From Drosophila pseudoobscura (lineage: Eukaryota; Arthropoda; Insecta; Diptera; Drosophilidae), in assembly GCF_009870125.1 (NCBI RefSeq), contig NC_046681.1:25256001-25320000 (forward strand): a stretch of DNA of 64,000 nucleotides, given 5' to 3'. Each line of letters starts with the position of its first letter. Position 1 is the stretch's first letter. This document shows, piece by piece, positions 12,701 to 24,602 of the stretch. Under the pieces are notes generated by a model. It worked only from the letters and a program-made list of their open reading frames with translations. It did not search any database and was not told the DNA's origin. The translations under genes were made by a program, and so were the position numbers.

Positions 12701-13922
12701 TCCCAACCGAAAAATTTCAATTTCGTGCCGTCTTAGAAAATGTTTTGGACAAATGTTTTGTCTATGTAAAAGTGTCTTTGTCCCGCCTAGACTATAGAGA
12801 TCATCTATGGATCATCTGATAAAATCTCATCAACCATTCATAAATCAGAAAAAAAAACTATGGAAGTTTTACAAGCGCTGCTGCTGCTGCTGCTACCAAT
12901 GCTGCTGCCTACAGTTTGAGCTGCTGCTGAATTTGCGCCGTAGTCATACCTCTTAGACCATCCTTAGAGTCGCCCTTACCCCATAGATCTGTTGAGAGTT
13001 CTTTTACCCGTATATACATATATATGTTACTTTGGCTTTTAGTTGGTTTTCGTTGGCTTTTGGCCTTATAGTTCATGTTATTTCACGTCTTTTTTGATAC
13101 CCTACGCCTACTACAATACGTATTTACTTTGTTTTGTCATTGGCTAATTGCTACCCTCTTAAATCAGTTACTTGTACGAGTAGTTGTAGCAACAAAGACA
13201 CCTGCTCTTTTGGTAATATAACAAAACTGATAAATGATATCTGTGTTCCTTTAGCTATTCACGTTGTGGTCGTGGCTGCCTGTGCGGATAACAATGTACC
13301 AACCGGTGCTGCTGTACACCACAGAAGAGCACGGCTGCTCTCTGACCACATTCTACGTGCGGGTGGAGCAGCACGAGCCCACGCTGCTGATGATCAAGAC
13401 TTGCAATAATGAGGTACGTTTCAAGAAAAACCACATATCAAAAATATATTGTAATAACTCCTCTCTATAATCGCAGGTCTTTGGCGCCTATTGCTCATCG
13501 CGCTGGTTCGAAAGGAATGTCAAGGATGACAAGGGCCAGCGGCAGGCCTACTTTGGCACCGGCGAAACCTTCCTGTTTTCCTTGTATCCAGAGCGAGCCA
13601 AGTACCCCTGGGTGGGCATTGAGGGTGACAAGGATCTGGGGCACAGTTCCGAGCTGTTTATGGCAGCCGATTCCAAAATGATTACAATCGGTGGAGGGTA
13701 AGTCGTGACGTTGAATCGATACTGTACCTGTTTCACCCACTAATATATGGCTTCTCTTTCCTGTGCTCTTTCCTGTTTAGTGAGGGTCAGGCCATCTGGA
13801 TGGACGAGAATATACGTTTTGGCAAAACGGATGGTTGCAAGACCTTCAACAATCCCCCGCTCTGTCCATCCGGTGACTTTGAGATCCGCGTACTGGAGGT
13901 CTATGGCTTTGTGGGCATCTAA
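701..13922 (+). CDS. sky: Skywalker, TBC/TLDc Rab-GAP (TBC1D24 family), 5' partial
   Basis: Constitutive coding exons: 701-903, 962-1166, 9121-9245, 9328-9656, 9720-9891, 13255-13413, 13477-13697 and 13781-13922 (TAA stop). Their phases join without a break into about 517 residues. Roughly 70 N-terminal residues, including the start, lie left of the window. The first five exons carry the TBC domain (RENSWPINSPIRAQLWPMLC near the start, then MDWCWWILAGLPFQHLVRIM). The last three carry the TLDc domain (LWSWLPVRITMYQPVLLYTT, then FGTGETFLFSLYP, ending VLEVYGFVGI). In this family the TBC domain acts on Rab35 and binds phosphoinositides, limiting synaptic-vesicle sorting through endosomes at presynaptic terminals. 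The 7.95 kb intron 1167-9120 is the longest. Three extra phase-0 exons lie in the intron 9892-13254 and are listed separately. The symbol rests on the unique TBC plus TLDc pairing and on the neighbours. Confidence 0.93.
3398..3534. mobile_element. Candidate pogo/Tigger-type MITE
   Basis: The segment begins CAGTCGAA and ends TTCGACTG, an 8-bp perfect terminal inverted repeat with weaker similarity further in. It is flanked on both sides by TA (3396-3397 and 3535-3536), the target duplication of Tc1/mariner/pogo transposons. It is about 137 bp long and has no coding capacity. Termini of the CAGTCGA type are known in Tigger-like elements, but family membership is inferred. Confidence 0.45.
4743..4903. 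repeat. Direct repeat pair of about 45 bp, period 116
   Basis: A unit reading AACTTT...GCATTC...CCGCAGAGCTTTC-GGATATAAA occurs at 4743-4787 and again at 4859-4903, with a handful of mismatches. A GA-rich stretch fills the space between. This looks like a local tandem duplication inside the sky intron; no function is apparent. Confidence 0.65.
10262..10291 (+). other. sky: sky candidate micro-exon (10 codons)
   Basis: CCAG precedes and GTATGA follows a 30-nt frame reading KLHSESCRNL. Length and phase (0 to 0) allow insertion between the flanking exons without a frame change. The acceptor has a poor pyrimidine tract (A-rich upstream), as expected of a regulated, possibly neuron-specific micro-exon. 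Mammalian TBC1D24 also has a neuronal micro-exon in this linker between TBC and TLDc domains. Real use needs transcript data. Confidence 0.5.
11875..11961 (+). other. sky: sky candidate cassette exon (29 codons)
   Basis: An acceptor (ATGTAG) and a strong donor (GTAAGT) bound an 87-nt, phase-0 frame. It encodes GEKSPGHRAIAMGVYPIHNL and ends in ...VCKNED. It would lengthen the linker between the TBC and TLDc domains. The third positions look coding (GCC, CCC, ATC, CTG), unlike the surrounding AT-rich intron. Confidence 0.6.
12510..12566 (+). other. sky: sky candidate cassette exon (19 codons)
   Basis: TTTTTCATAG and GTAAGC bound a 57-nt, phase-0 frame reading HFGLPGTKNFIKTWTDRQF. It joins in frame to LFTLWSWLP of the next exon. 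Like the other two optional exons it falls in the domain linker, so isoforms could differ only in linker length. Confidence 0.55.
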
Positions 13923-16531
13923 GGGGCATCGGAAGCTCTGTTCAATTCAACCAATATTGCCCGCCGACGATCAAGTGCTCAGCCAAAACCTACCCTTATG
14001 CATCTCCACCACCACCACCAAAACCACTCAAACCTAAAGATTTCAATACAAACACACTTCCTTCCGCAACTCCTGGCGGAAGATGATCGTAAAATGTTTC
14101 AACATTTATAAAAACCTATTTATAAATAAATTTATCGAAAGTGGCAGAAAGCAGCAGTTTAGCCGTCGTGTTAATGTTAAATGTTTCAACATGAATGAAA
14201 AATTGATTGATAAAAACATACAAATTATATATTATATAATGGAAATACTCTGTGAGTTCATGTTTCAAAACGCAAAGCTTTGAAATTACAATACAATACA
14301 ATAGTTGTTATACAGTAATAACCCCTATACACATATACCATATATACTATACATAAACATATATCTATACGTATGCATAAACAATTACTATATAATATGT
14401 GTATAACTAAATGTAAATCCGTATTTCTATAGCCATGAAAAATGTTGAAAAGGATAAACCTATAATATTGAAAATGAAAAATGGAAAAGTGAAAAATGGA
14501 GAATGGAGAATGGAAAAGAAATGTTTATTATTGTTTATTATAATTTCGTTTAGCATGTATTTTATTTTTTCTTTTTTCTGTAAACCAACCAAATTTACTG
14601 ACTTGACTGAATTCGTTATTAATGTTGTTAAGATTATTATTGCTATGTGTATAGAAAGTGTATGTAAACCTTGTATAAATTGCATTGAGACCGACCCAAT
14701 CGAATGTGTCTCTGAACGGTTCACTCCTCCATTTGGTCGCAACTAAAAAAATATATATAGATAAAGCAAAACCCAAACCATGTTTCGATTAAAGCTACAA
14801 ATGATATGCTCAGATACAACATATACCATATATTAGAACCCACAATACGATATATAGCCCACAATTGATACAAATGTAAAGCCAATGTCCTTAGCCAAAA
14901 GAGTCTGTAATCTGCTTAAAGTTCACAGAGAGAGTAAGAGAGCGTCCCACGTACTCATGTCAAATTGATCTCAAAATGGAAACAAAATGTAGAAAGAAAT
15001 GTATTACAAGTTGAAGGCTACATGGAAATGAAATGCATAAACAAACCCGATGGAAATTCAATAATTATTTTAAGATTCCATTCCATATTCAATACCAACG
15101 AAATTCTTTGCTCACAGACACACAAACACCCGCGCACTCACGAAATTTTTGCACACTTTTCTAGTCAGTTTTTATGTTAAAGAAAAAGAAAGAAAAAAAA
15201 TACGAATATGATGTGTGGGATAGGTCTCTTCCTGTGTATGCCTCTCTTGATCTGACTTTGAGTGATTACAGACTCTGTTGGATCAGTGGAACGATCATTG
15301 CACTACTCAAGCGAATTGTTACAACTAAAAAATGGAAAAGCCACAACGAAAATTGAAGGGAAATTGAAGACATGGGCCACAGATTGCACCAAATGACAGG
15401 CAAGGCAACACTCCACAACGATTGTGGAGGCTGGTACTCCACAATACCCCACTATCCAATCCAATCCAATCCCCATCCTTTCCCCATACAAGATCTAATG
15501 CAATCTGTGGGGTATACATAGGTAGAGAGAGAGAGAGAGAGAGAGTGGCAGTTGAAGCTACAAGTAAATATGAATAGTTCTTTAGGTTTAAAATAAACTC
15601 TCTGTGTTGTTGTTGTTACTATGATTCAATTGTATATGTGTATGTACGTAAGCGCAGCATTATATGGCCTATGAAATAAAATAACCGATCTATACATTAC
15701 AAAATACCAGCTGCAAATAGTTGAACAAGTTGATCCCTGATGTTGATACACGAGCTAATGCTAAGCGATAAATAAGAGAATGAAATCCGTTTGTTACTTG
15801 TTTCTGAATGTGAATTACTTTATTTGGTTGACTAATTCTTACACAATCGATCGATGATATGATAATGTTTATAGAGCTTAAGACGGTGGAATGCTTGGAG
15901 CGGATTGTTTGTGGCATTGACTCAGTCGCTCCACTCCCACCCGGAGGATTCTCGGAGATTCTGCTGGGATGAAGGGAACGCTTACATGGACAGTATTTGG
16001 TAAAGCAAACACTAAATCTTTTGTACATAAAAACTGTTTTCTATCTGAATTGTTCTCAATGTGTAGTTTATACTATTTGATATATGCCTATATATTATAT
16101 ACAGATAATTACCCATATACATATATATTTATATTTGAATGTTATTTATGTGTAGCCCTGCAAGCCCTGAAATGAATAGATATAGGATATAGCCAGCAGC
16201 TAAGCCTAAGCCCCATAAATCATGCTATAGTGATCGTGTGTTATCTATGTACCCACATACCCAAACAATAATTTATGCAGCAAAACTGGAATTAAATGTA
16301 CATCCTGTGTACAATATATACAATAGAGTATATATGAATATTATATTTAAAGATCAATTGAGTGTGTATTGCTGATTGAAAGAGTGACGAGTGTGTTTTG
16401 TTTTTCAAATGTTATTTTATTTAATTTATGCATATTTTTAATCGATAAATCCTAATTACAAAACACACATACACACACAGACAGACACTTACTTACATAC
16501 ACACACATATATAGTAGGAGACGAGTAAATT
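13923..16531 (+). other. Probable sky 3'UTR and convergent spacer
   Basis: After the sky stop the sequence is AT-rich with several AATAAA hexamers on + (14125, 15592, 15675, 16539, 16641). The end of the sky transcript cannot be fixed by eye. A (GA)11 run lies at 15524-15545. Short open frames here do not resemble proteins. Confidence 0.5.
15524..15545. repeat. (AG)11 microsatellite
   Basis: An uninterrupted AG run in the probable sky 3' region. GAGA-factor binding is possible but not indicated by anything else nearby. Confidence 0.85.
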
Positions 16532-16544
16532 TTTATTCAATAAA
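16532..16544. terminator. Back-to-back poly(A) signals of convergent genes
   Basis: TTTATT (AATAAA on the minus strand, 16532-16537) is followed after one base by AATAAA on the plus strand (16539-16544). The minus signal lies about 255 nt past the stop of the first Ly6 gene. The plus signal is one of several usable by sky. Confidence 0.5.
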
Positions 16545-16790
16545 TTATATTATTAAACAAACAAGAATACCTATTATATAAATATATATATGTATGTTAA
16601 ATCATTTTAGTGGATGTGTAAAAAAACGGAAACAAAATCAAATAAATGAAAATTAAAACAAACTAAATACTATTGTCTCTCCAAGGGAGTTCTCAAAAAA
16701 GATTGTAGTTTCAAAATAATTATCCTTATGTTCATTATATTTTTTGAGTTTTGGTAAAGTTTCTTATGTTTTTTTTTCTCCTTTTTCTGA

Positions 16791-17470
16791 TTAATTTGCG
16801 AGAAACAATAGTAAGCCATACGCACAGAAAACAAAAGATAGCAGCATGGAGGGGACACTGTATCCGGCTGCATTACATAGATCGCTGTTGCAGAGGGTAC
16901 AGCCGAGGAAGCTCTGATAGGGCACCAACGGATCCGGGGACTCATCGCAGCTGAAGCCCGCCGGCGAGGAATCGCCAAAGAAGCAAGAGCGCCGAACGAA
17001 ACGCGAACTTCCAGGCACTGCCAAACAATAAACGATAAAACATTGGAATGCATCATTCTTAGGTATGTATATGGTATATGTACATATATACATGTAAGTA
17101 GAGTAGAACGTTTTATTGTGCATATATGTATACTTACTACCCTCATAGTACTTGGTCAGGCAAGTGGGTTCCACGCCCTGGGGGTTGTAGGATCGCATGT
17201 CGCCCAGGACTTCGACGGCATTACAATCCGTCTTGGCTATGTCATCGCCCGAGAAGCTCTCCCCACACCCAGGCTCGTTCACGGAATCGCATTCGAAGCA
17301 GGTAATCGCCAGAGCTATTCGCCAGAGTAGGGGTGACGATGACGACATGCGTAAATATGTGTGTCAACCAAGAGAAGGAGGATGAGGAGGAGGAGGAGGA
17401 GGAGGAGGGACTGGGACTCACCTGTGCTGACCAGCGTGACGAGCAGCCACAGAGCGACAAACACACGCAT
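16791..17470 (-). CDS. Ly6/three-finger GPI-anchored protein, copy 1
   Basis: Exons 17422-17470, 17138-17314 and 16791-17017 join in frame to 150 aa. Exon 1 encodes the signal peptide (MRVFVALWLLVTLVST). The mature part starts AITCFECDS and has ten cysteines, ending SDLCN, the Ly6 signature. A hydrophobic tail (VPSMLLSFVFCAYGLLLFL) fits GPI-anchor addition after the LCN motif. Both introns are phase 1, one after the signal peptide and one between the fifth and sixth cysteine, as in the other five copies. Fly relatives work in septate junctions, sleep and synapse control; this copy's role is not evident. An alternative donor inside GGTAGTAAGT would change one residue pair. It is convergent with sky and is one of the six 38F-type Ly6 genes; I cannot tell which melanogaster gene it matches. 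Confidence 0.9.
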
Positions 17471-18081
17471 TGTTCCGTTCCGAACGATCCCCACTCGCCA
17501 CTGTCCACTGCGCTAATGGGGCTGTGCTCGAGTATTGAGGTGATTCAATAGATACGATACGGATACAGATGCGATCTGTGCTACAGATGTTTTTCACAGT
17601 CTTCACAGATGCCGATGGCAATCACATTATATATAGTGTCTACAGCTAGTGTCTACCCGACTATTGACTACCGACTACCGACTACCGACTCGAACCGTTG
17701 CACACATGAGACTGAGACTGAGACTGAACAGCAACCAAACAGAACTGAGAGCTGAGCGAACAATCGCATTCAGAATGTGATTTTCATAAACAGATTTTCT
17801 TGTTCATTTCTTTTTCATTTCATTTCATTTCGGTTTCCTGGCATTTATACGAGCGTACCTTCGAGTATATCCCATGGAGTGGAGTGGGGGCCGAAATACC
17901 GACCGCATTCGTGTTGACATTGTGGGTCGAATGGATGTGGAGCCGTGTGGTGGAAGGGGCATGCCGCCATTCCTGCCCTTCTCCATCATTTATCCATCCA
18001 TCCATCGGTGGCAGGCAAAGCAAAAGTTCATTAGTGGCATTTGAACAAATAAACAATTTGGCGTTCTGTGTAAAATTAGTT
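17471..18081. other. Spacer and promoter between Ly6 copies 1 and 2
   Basis: This 0.6 kb spacer holds a TATA-like site for copy 1 (minus strand, 17628-17634). It also has simple repeats (CGACTAC and GAGACT units at about 17,655-17,725). No coding sequence is seen. Confidence 0.55.
17628..17634 (-). promoter_or_regulatory. TATA-like box of Ly6 copy 1
   Basis: The minus strand reads CTATATATAATG here, about 160 nt upstream of the copy 1 start codon. That would put transcription start near 17,600. No clear initiator was recognised, so this is tentative. Confidence 0.35.
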
Positions 18082-18087
18082 TTTATT
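18082..18087 (-). terminator. Poly(A) signal of Ly6 copy 2
   Basis: AATAAA on the minus strand, about 280 nt downstream of the copy 2 stop codon and before the copy 1 promoter. Confidence 0.45.
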
Positions 18088-18363
18088 AGTTTGTATTTCG
18101 CTCTCCGAATTGTTGTTTGCCATCTTTTCGGCTCATACTCGTATTTGGGCGGCAGAACGGACTAATGTGTGGCTCATACGCACTGGTTGAACGTTAACAC
18201 AATGGGGCGGATACTTCATATTTCCATTAGCTTAATTAATGCTGAAATTGTGACATTAACTGGGGATCAACTTACACATCTAAGAACTCGTTTTTGTGGC
18301 AAACAATCTATACAAAGGTGTGACTAAATTTGACTAGGTATTCTCAATGGATCTCGGCTTCAT

Positions 18364-20154
18364 TCAGGCTATTTGGGCGGCCAAAAGAAATACAATTAGT
18401 GATATCATTCGCCACGTCTCCACCCGATTGACCCCAATGACCTCCGCTCCATTGCAGTAGTTCTCGTTGTCGCACACATGACAGCTGGCATTCTGCACCG
18501 CCGCCAGAGTAGGGTCCATTCTGCACCACAATTCTGTGTCATTTACCTCTCCGAAGTAGCAGCCACGCACTATTTTGCGTACGCCATTTTCTGTTGGAAC
18601 ATACAATAGACATACGTTTTCGGATTAGTCTACTTTCGGGCTAAATAGCCCAATCCATGTTTGATTCTAAATGGAGCCCCCAAAACTATCAACGAAAGAT
18701 GAGCATCAGCCGTCGTCTGGGAAATCTATTAAAATTTTTGATGTAGTGCGACAGCTGTTTGTTCAAATATGTATCATTCTATATCAACAAAGTGGCGACA
18801 AACTATCTATTCATTGTGATCTTGTATGGTATGATTCAGTCTTTATTTTGAAGAAAGTTTGCTGTAATGATACAAATTTCTTGACAGTATATCCTATAAG
18901 TATCTGTCTGACTTTGGATGTTTTGGATTTTCATTTCTTTTAAATAAATTTAAAGTGATAAATTCTCAGAGGCAGGAAACTTTTTACTACATCTATATTT
19001 AGTCTATCATTAATCATGATTCATTTAATCACCAATCATTAATTTAATAATTTTATCTAGTGTTCTATAATTATAAAACTACCCTAAACTTTCCTTTAAG
19101 TCATTATTCTCAAAGAAAATAGCCATAAATCACCTGAAAATGCATTATATCTCTTTTAACTTATACAAATAATTTTTGAACATTTATCATATATTTTCTT
19201 AAAAACAATGAAACTGTCATAAATCATCTTTACGTGCGTTAAACATCTTGAAACATTTAGAAACTATTTTGGTGTAATTTCTCTACTTATTTTCAATAAT
19301 AGCATCGAATAATCGGTGCAGGAACAGATGCAAATGTATACCAGGAATTCCTATCTGATACTAATTACAGACACATTTTCCTTCTAATTTATTTCTTTTC
19401 TCTGAATCAAAGATCAATCCAACTCCCAGGACAGATTATTATGGTTCAACTCCTAAGAATTCAATGTGTTTCTTTCATTCCTAAGACTCCTACGATAACT
19501 CTTTCTTGCAATCCCCCAAATTCGAGTACCCCTGCAGCTATACTCACCCTTGAAGACCCGCTTCAGACACGCCGTGGCATTCACGCTGAGCAGATCGCTC
19601 TCCAAGAACCGGGGTGGCGCAATGAAGGCGCAGTCGTATTTGAAATGGTTCTCGACATCAAAGTCCTCGCCGCAGCTCTCCTCGTAGACGGACTCGCAGG
19701 CATAGCACTTGATGGCGTAAGCTATTGGCATTGGAAAGATGAAAACACGAAAAGATGAAAAGCTACGTCTTATTTATGGCCAAAATGAGATCAGACCACA
19801 GGAGACAGACAGACAGGCAGCAAACACAAAAGTAAAATGAAAATCAAATAAATCCAACCAAAAAAAAGTCTGAATGAAAAATGCATTCAAGCTAAGAGTT
19901 TCGTTGGGAAACCGAAGCTTAGATACCCTTGCAGTTCGACTAACAGTTTACGATTTGTGCTAAGAGTATCACAAACAGGTACAATCGATTCATCATGTGT
20001 GCACTTTGTTGCATTTTTAACACCCTGTCAAGTCTGTGATAGCTTACGGAAGGGTATCAAAAGCCAAAACCAACTGCAGACCAAAACAAAAGCGGAACAA
20101 ACCTGAGGCCAGCAGAGAGAACAGCGCGCCAAACAGAAGTAAATATTGCCGCAT
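18364..20154 (-). CDS. Ly6/three-finger GPI-anchored protein, copy 2
   Basis: Exons 20103-20154, 19548-19721 and 18364-18590 give 150 aa. Exon 1 is a signal peptide (MRQYLLLFGALFSLLAS). The mature chain begins AYAIKCYACES and has the ten Ly6 cysteines, ending NENYCNG. A hydrophobic C-terminus (MISLIVFLLAAQIA) suits GPI anchoring. Phase-1 introns sit at the two positions shared across the array; intron 2 is about 960 nt. Possible N-glycosylation sites are NAT before the fifth cysteine and NAS before the eighth. The PPRFLES and CYFGEV segments place it nearest copies 3 and 4. A specific ligand is not known from sequence. Confidence 0.9.
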
Positions 20155-21882
20155 ATTTGCTGGTGGGAGTGCAAAGACAGTGTTGTAGTTGGGACGGACA
20201 GGAGGCAGGCAAAGGCACTTTTCCACTTTTCTCAGGGACGGAGGGAAAGTTTCCTTTGGATTGTGTTTTATTGGATGGCTTTTATGGAGAATAATTCAAG
20301 TTGAACGCTTATTTATAACGATAACTCTTCTCACGCGTCGCCCGCGACTCAACGAACGATCCACTTGAGATTTAAATATAAAACATTTTCACATATGTAT
20401 ACAATACGTATACGTAATAGATGTATATCCACAATATAAAGAAATGTGTTCTCTGGTTCTATAAATTATTTCTACATAATTCTGTTAGAGGGGGCACGTT
20501 ACGCGAACGTAAACACGCGTCTTTCCTTCGCTTTCCTTTACTTTTTTTGTTCTTTTCTATAAACTTTTCCCTCAATTTCCCGCTTAAATGCCAGCCAGTC
20601 GACGCGGCCGCCAACGAATTCGAACTGAAAGAATGCCGAAAAGCATTTCCAAATTCAACTCCTTGTCTCTCTGCCTCTTCTTTCTGCATCTCTTTGCCCT
20701 CTCCCACACAGCCCCCACTGCCACACAGCCCCACTGCCACGCTGCCACTCTGCCACTCTGCCACTCTTTCTCTCTTTTTTGAGTGCTGGTGCGGAAGAAA
20801 CTTTATGGCCATTTCGTCTGGCGTCATCGCTCACCATTTTAATTTGTCTAATTTTAATGAACGTTTTGCTTTTGGGCTTTACCAACGAGTGGCTGGGGGG
20901 AATTTGTACCCCACATGTTTGGGGGGGTGGGAGTGAGTGGAAAGAAGAGACTGGGTGAGAGGACCAGAAGAAAAGGTGTATTTGAACAAGGTGGGAGCCC
21001 TTATGGCGACGCTAAAGGCTTGAAAGTATTGCATTGCAGCACTGCACTTTGCCGACGCAGAAACAGAGCCTACCCATTCATCGAGTACCTCCAGTTATGA
21101 ACGGTGTTTGCTGTATATAGCGAAACATCATCTTCCCTGTGACTACGTAAGCGACAAGACAAGACAAGATAAGCGCACAAAGAGCACAATATATAGGCTG
21201 GCTAATGCCTCACCTTGTATTTATGCACCTTGGGCTTGCTGTTCTATTATCGGCAGGAAAGAGAGTTCCAAAGAGCAAGGCCGGCTGCAGCATGAGTCAA
21301 AGGCAGAAGAGAACGAAATCGAATGGAATTTAGACTTGATATTCAAACGGGTGCCCCATGTGTGTCATGTATGGAGGAAGATTTAACGAAATGTCAGAAG
21401 CAGAGGCATAGGTCATTCAGCCAGCTCAGAAGTATGGCCTTGTGCGGAGTCCTTTTATAGATTGAAGCCCCTCCACTTTTCTTCGGACCGAATTTGATGA
21501 AAATATATTTAATGTATTTGATCTCAATCGATCACATATAACATCGAACCATTTTTTTTAGGAATTTCGAATTGAAGTGTGGAATTCTGTCGTACCTTCA
21601 TATGTAATGAAGATCAGGTCATATGATCCACAGCCAAGCCATGCATTTCCTTAAAGTATGCTTTACAATTTTTGTTTAAGGCAAAAAGCTTGAAAATAAC
21701 GAGAAAAGTTTTTGGTACGTATTTTCTATCATACCTATCGATTTCCAATTTCCACTATTCTATTCAAAAAAATAATTAATTTACTACCCATTGGTATCTC
21801 ATCTCTGAAAACTTTCACCCATACAAACTATTCCAACCCATTCTTTTCACAGTCTCTCAGAAGTTGTACGATTAACAAAATT
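20155..21882. other. Spacer between Ly6 copies 2 and 3
   Basis: Non-coding. Open frames on + at 20,421-20,936 are low in complexity (CCACTCTG runs) and lack family resemblance. The spacer includes the copy 2 upstream region and ends at the copy 3 poly(A) signal. Confidence 0.55.
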
Positions 21883-21888
21883 TTTATT
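21883..21888 (-). terminator. Poly(A) signal of Ly6 copy 3
   Basis: AATAAA on the minus strand, about 175 nt beyond the copy 3 stop codon. Confidence 0.5.
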
Positions 21889-22063
21889 CTAAATAAATAA
21901 AGCGATTCGAATGCGGACAAAAAATGTTCGACGAGTGTACAACAATAAATCCAGATTCAGATTCAAGAAGAAGATTCAAGCGGATCCATTCCAAGCTTTC
22001 AACAAAAAAAGCGTACAACATCTACTACGGATATGGAAAGAGAGAGAGCGGTTCTCCGGTCTC

Positions 22064-24506
22064 TTAGGCCAGCAGGCGAGCCACGCCAAAGAAGAGCAGA
22101 ATGGCTCCGGCAATGGGGGCGATGGTGGCAGATCCGTTGCACTCGTCCTTGGTGCAGACATCGCAGCTCAGCTGCTTGGCGAAGGGCAGGGAGGGGTCCG
22201 AGGTGCAACCCGTCTGGGTGTTGCTAATGTCCCCGAAGTAGCAGCTGCGCACCACCTGCGGGTGTCCGGGAACTGCAGAAAGAAAGAAGGTGTGTGTTTA
22301 GAGAATCATTTATACGGATTCAGACATTGATATCGTTGTGCTTATGGTGGAATATTTCACTACTAGATTTCGCCTGGTCATTGAAGCTTAACCATCTGTT
22401 TCTTTAAAAGGTGCCGCACTATTTTGACTAAATTGATGTATATACAATATACGATGGATGTATTGTTCACATATTGTGAACGTGCTGGAATTTTAAATTA
22501 ATTACTTGAGAATTTTCATCATATTGCTTTTCCACGTTAACGTAATGTTCCATTATGGTTGCGATCGTTTCGATGAAATAAACTGCAATTTGATTACCCG
22601 ATCAGACAATTATAGCCGCAACAATTATTATTTACAATTGAATGCCGTATATGTATATTCGTCGAGGGTGGCTATGTGTACATCGTTTATTTAAGAGACT
22701 ACATATAGTACCCAAGTGAGGTATTCTAGTCCGTTCAGTTGCCCAGATAAATCATTTCCATTCCTATTTATCAAATACATTTAGCCACACCCGAGTTTTC
22801 TCAATTATATTTGCAGCTCATCCACTACCTATACTACTGACCATATACAGAATCGTATATACATATATATATAATATATAACGTTTCCGATCATCAAGAA
22901 CAAATAACTCATATATAGTAAAGAGTGTAATCAGAAGTAATATTTATATAAATTTAATACATTTTTTTGTAGTGCATTGCATTTTTTTTGTTTAATTGTA
23001 GGTTTTAATTACACTCAAGTATGTATTCAAATTAGCATATTTTCCCTCCCTTAACATCGTTAAGAGGGCAGATATGTATGAGTACTCGTCCATAGTTATG
23101 ACTAATTTGTGTACCCGTGACTTGTGCCCGTCTGTCAGTTAATTGCTCCTGCCACTCCCTGTCACAGCCCCCCCGATTGTTCTGGGGTTGGGAAACGGGG
23201 CGTAGGTCGACTGTTAATGTAATTAACAAACAATTATTCGAGGCGATGTTGCGGTCAGCAAGCATAAATACTCCGATTCCTATCCATAAAATATTCAGAA
23301 AATATTCGAATCGTTCCATTTCGGAATAATTTTAATCCGCGACAATCGTTGTGCTATTCGAATAAGTGAGTTAAAATGCCAAGCCAGCAACTCACATATG
23401 ATTTCAATAACACTTGTTGAATTAATAATGAAATGAGCAGATTGCTGCGCGTAGGATTGGTCTGGATGGGGTGTGGCTTTGGGGCATAAATATATGTGCC
23501 TTTCGTGCCATTAAGCTCTTATAAAATGTTGAGAAATGTTTCTGAATGTAAATGCAAGATTATGGAAATATGTTTTATTGAAATGAAAAGGGAAACATCA
23601 AAAAGAGGAGAGATACTCGTATTTATGAGTTATTTATAAACCGAAATCTCAATGAGATGACACTGAATATGTGGAAAGGGTAAACAAATGGAAAGATTCT
23701 CTTTATCTATAGGCAAACATCATACATATACGATAATGTACATGCATATATTGTAAGGTCTCTTAATTTTGCGGGAAATCTTCCTCTCAGTTGTTTGTGG
23801 CATGTTGTCATCGTTTTATTCAGTAAAAACCTTTAAAAGTTTTCAAAGAACATACTATTGAAATACTTCTCTTGAGATCTCTATAGGAATAGGTATTCGT
23901 ACTATAAAGCAACCAAGATAGATATTCAAACTATCATTCGTGACTGCGATAGAACTGAATAAGAAGTTAGGCATTACCATAAGCCTAATAATTATATTCC
24001 CACACATATCATAGTCTTAGCCGTGTTTTTTTTGCGTAAAAATTACTTTGGTCACGCCCCCAAGCCCATGGGTTCGATTCTAATTAATGTTAATCAAGCT
24101 AATTGGTTAACTGAGAGGACTCTGCGTCTGCGTGAGCAGCAGACGAGTTCAAGGGGTGACGTCACTGGTGATCGCTGGTAGCTGGTTGCTGGTTGCAGAC
24201 TTACCCGTATCGATGAGCTTCTTCATGCAACCGGTGGCATTGCGGACGGGGAAGAAGCTCTGCAGGAAGCGTGGCGGGGCAATCTTGCCGCAGTCCAGCA
24301 GCAGACTGTCGTCCGACTCGAACTTTTCGCCACACTTGGGATTGGTCACCGACTCGCACTGGTAGCACTTGATGGCATAGCCTGGAACAAGAGATCTATC
24401 TCTAGAGATGAATTCAAATGGGATTAGGGGAGTGGGATTTCCTACCCGTGCAGGCCAGAGTGGCCAAGATGGTCAGGGCCAAGATGAGCTTTACACTGGA
24501 CACCAT
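22064..24506 (-). CDS. Ly6/three-finger GPI-anchored protein, copy 3 (CG9336/CG9338 type)
   Basis: Exons 24446-24506, 24205-24381 and 22064-22272 join to 148 aa. The signal peptide is MVSSVKLILALTILATLACT. The mature part starts GYAIKCYQCES and has ten cysteines, ending TKDECNGS. The C-terminal tail (IAGAILLFFGVARLLA) is hydrophobic, so a GPI anchor is expected. Copies 3 and 4 have identical exon lengths (61, 177, 209 nt) and very similar proteins, so they are a recent tandem pair. I place them with melanogaster CG9336/CG9338 from memory of that pair and its position beside sky. Intron 2 is about 1.9 kb. Confidence 0.92.
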
Positions 24507-24594
24507 TTTCACTGACAGGGTAAATTCTTGATTTGAAGAGTATATATTTCGATTGCGACTGGCAGACCTTGACGGTACGGCGACTGACGAGTGT

Positions 24595-24602
24595 TTAATA
24601 TA
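24595..24602 (-). promoter_or_regulatory. TATA-like box of Ly6 copy 3
   Basis: The minus strand reads CATATATTAAAC about 90 nt upstream of the copy 3 start codon. An initiator-like TCAGTC lies only about 17 nt downstream, closer than usual, so the start site is uncertain. Confidence 0.35.

Larger units (their letters stand above)
9892..13254 (+). other. sky: sky intron region holding cassette exons
   Basis: This lies between the last common TBC exon and the first TLDc exon. It contains three possible phase-0 exons (10262-10291, 11875-11961, 12510-12566) and otherwise AT-rich sequence. A dense group of ATCGAT-type sites lies at 10,820-11,050 and a (CTG)n run at about 12,872-12,890. Confidence 0.7.

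Noticed and set aside
20421-20936. 171-codon open frame on + upstream of Ly6 copy 2
   Set aside because: It has low-complexity CCACTCTG runs, no homology pattern and no promoter or splice context; it lies where the copy 2 upstream region is expected.
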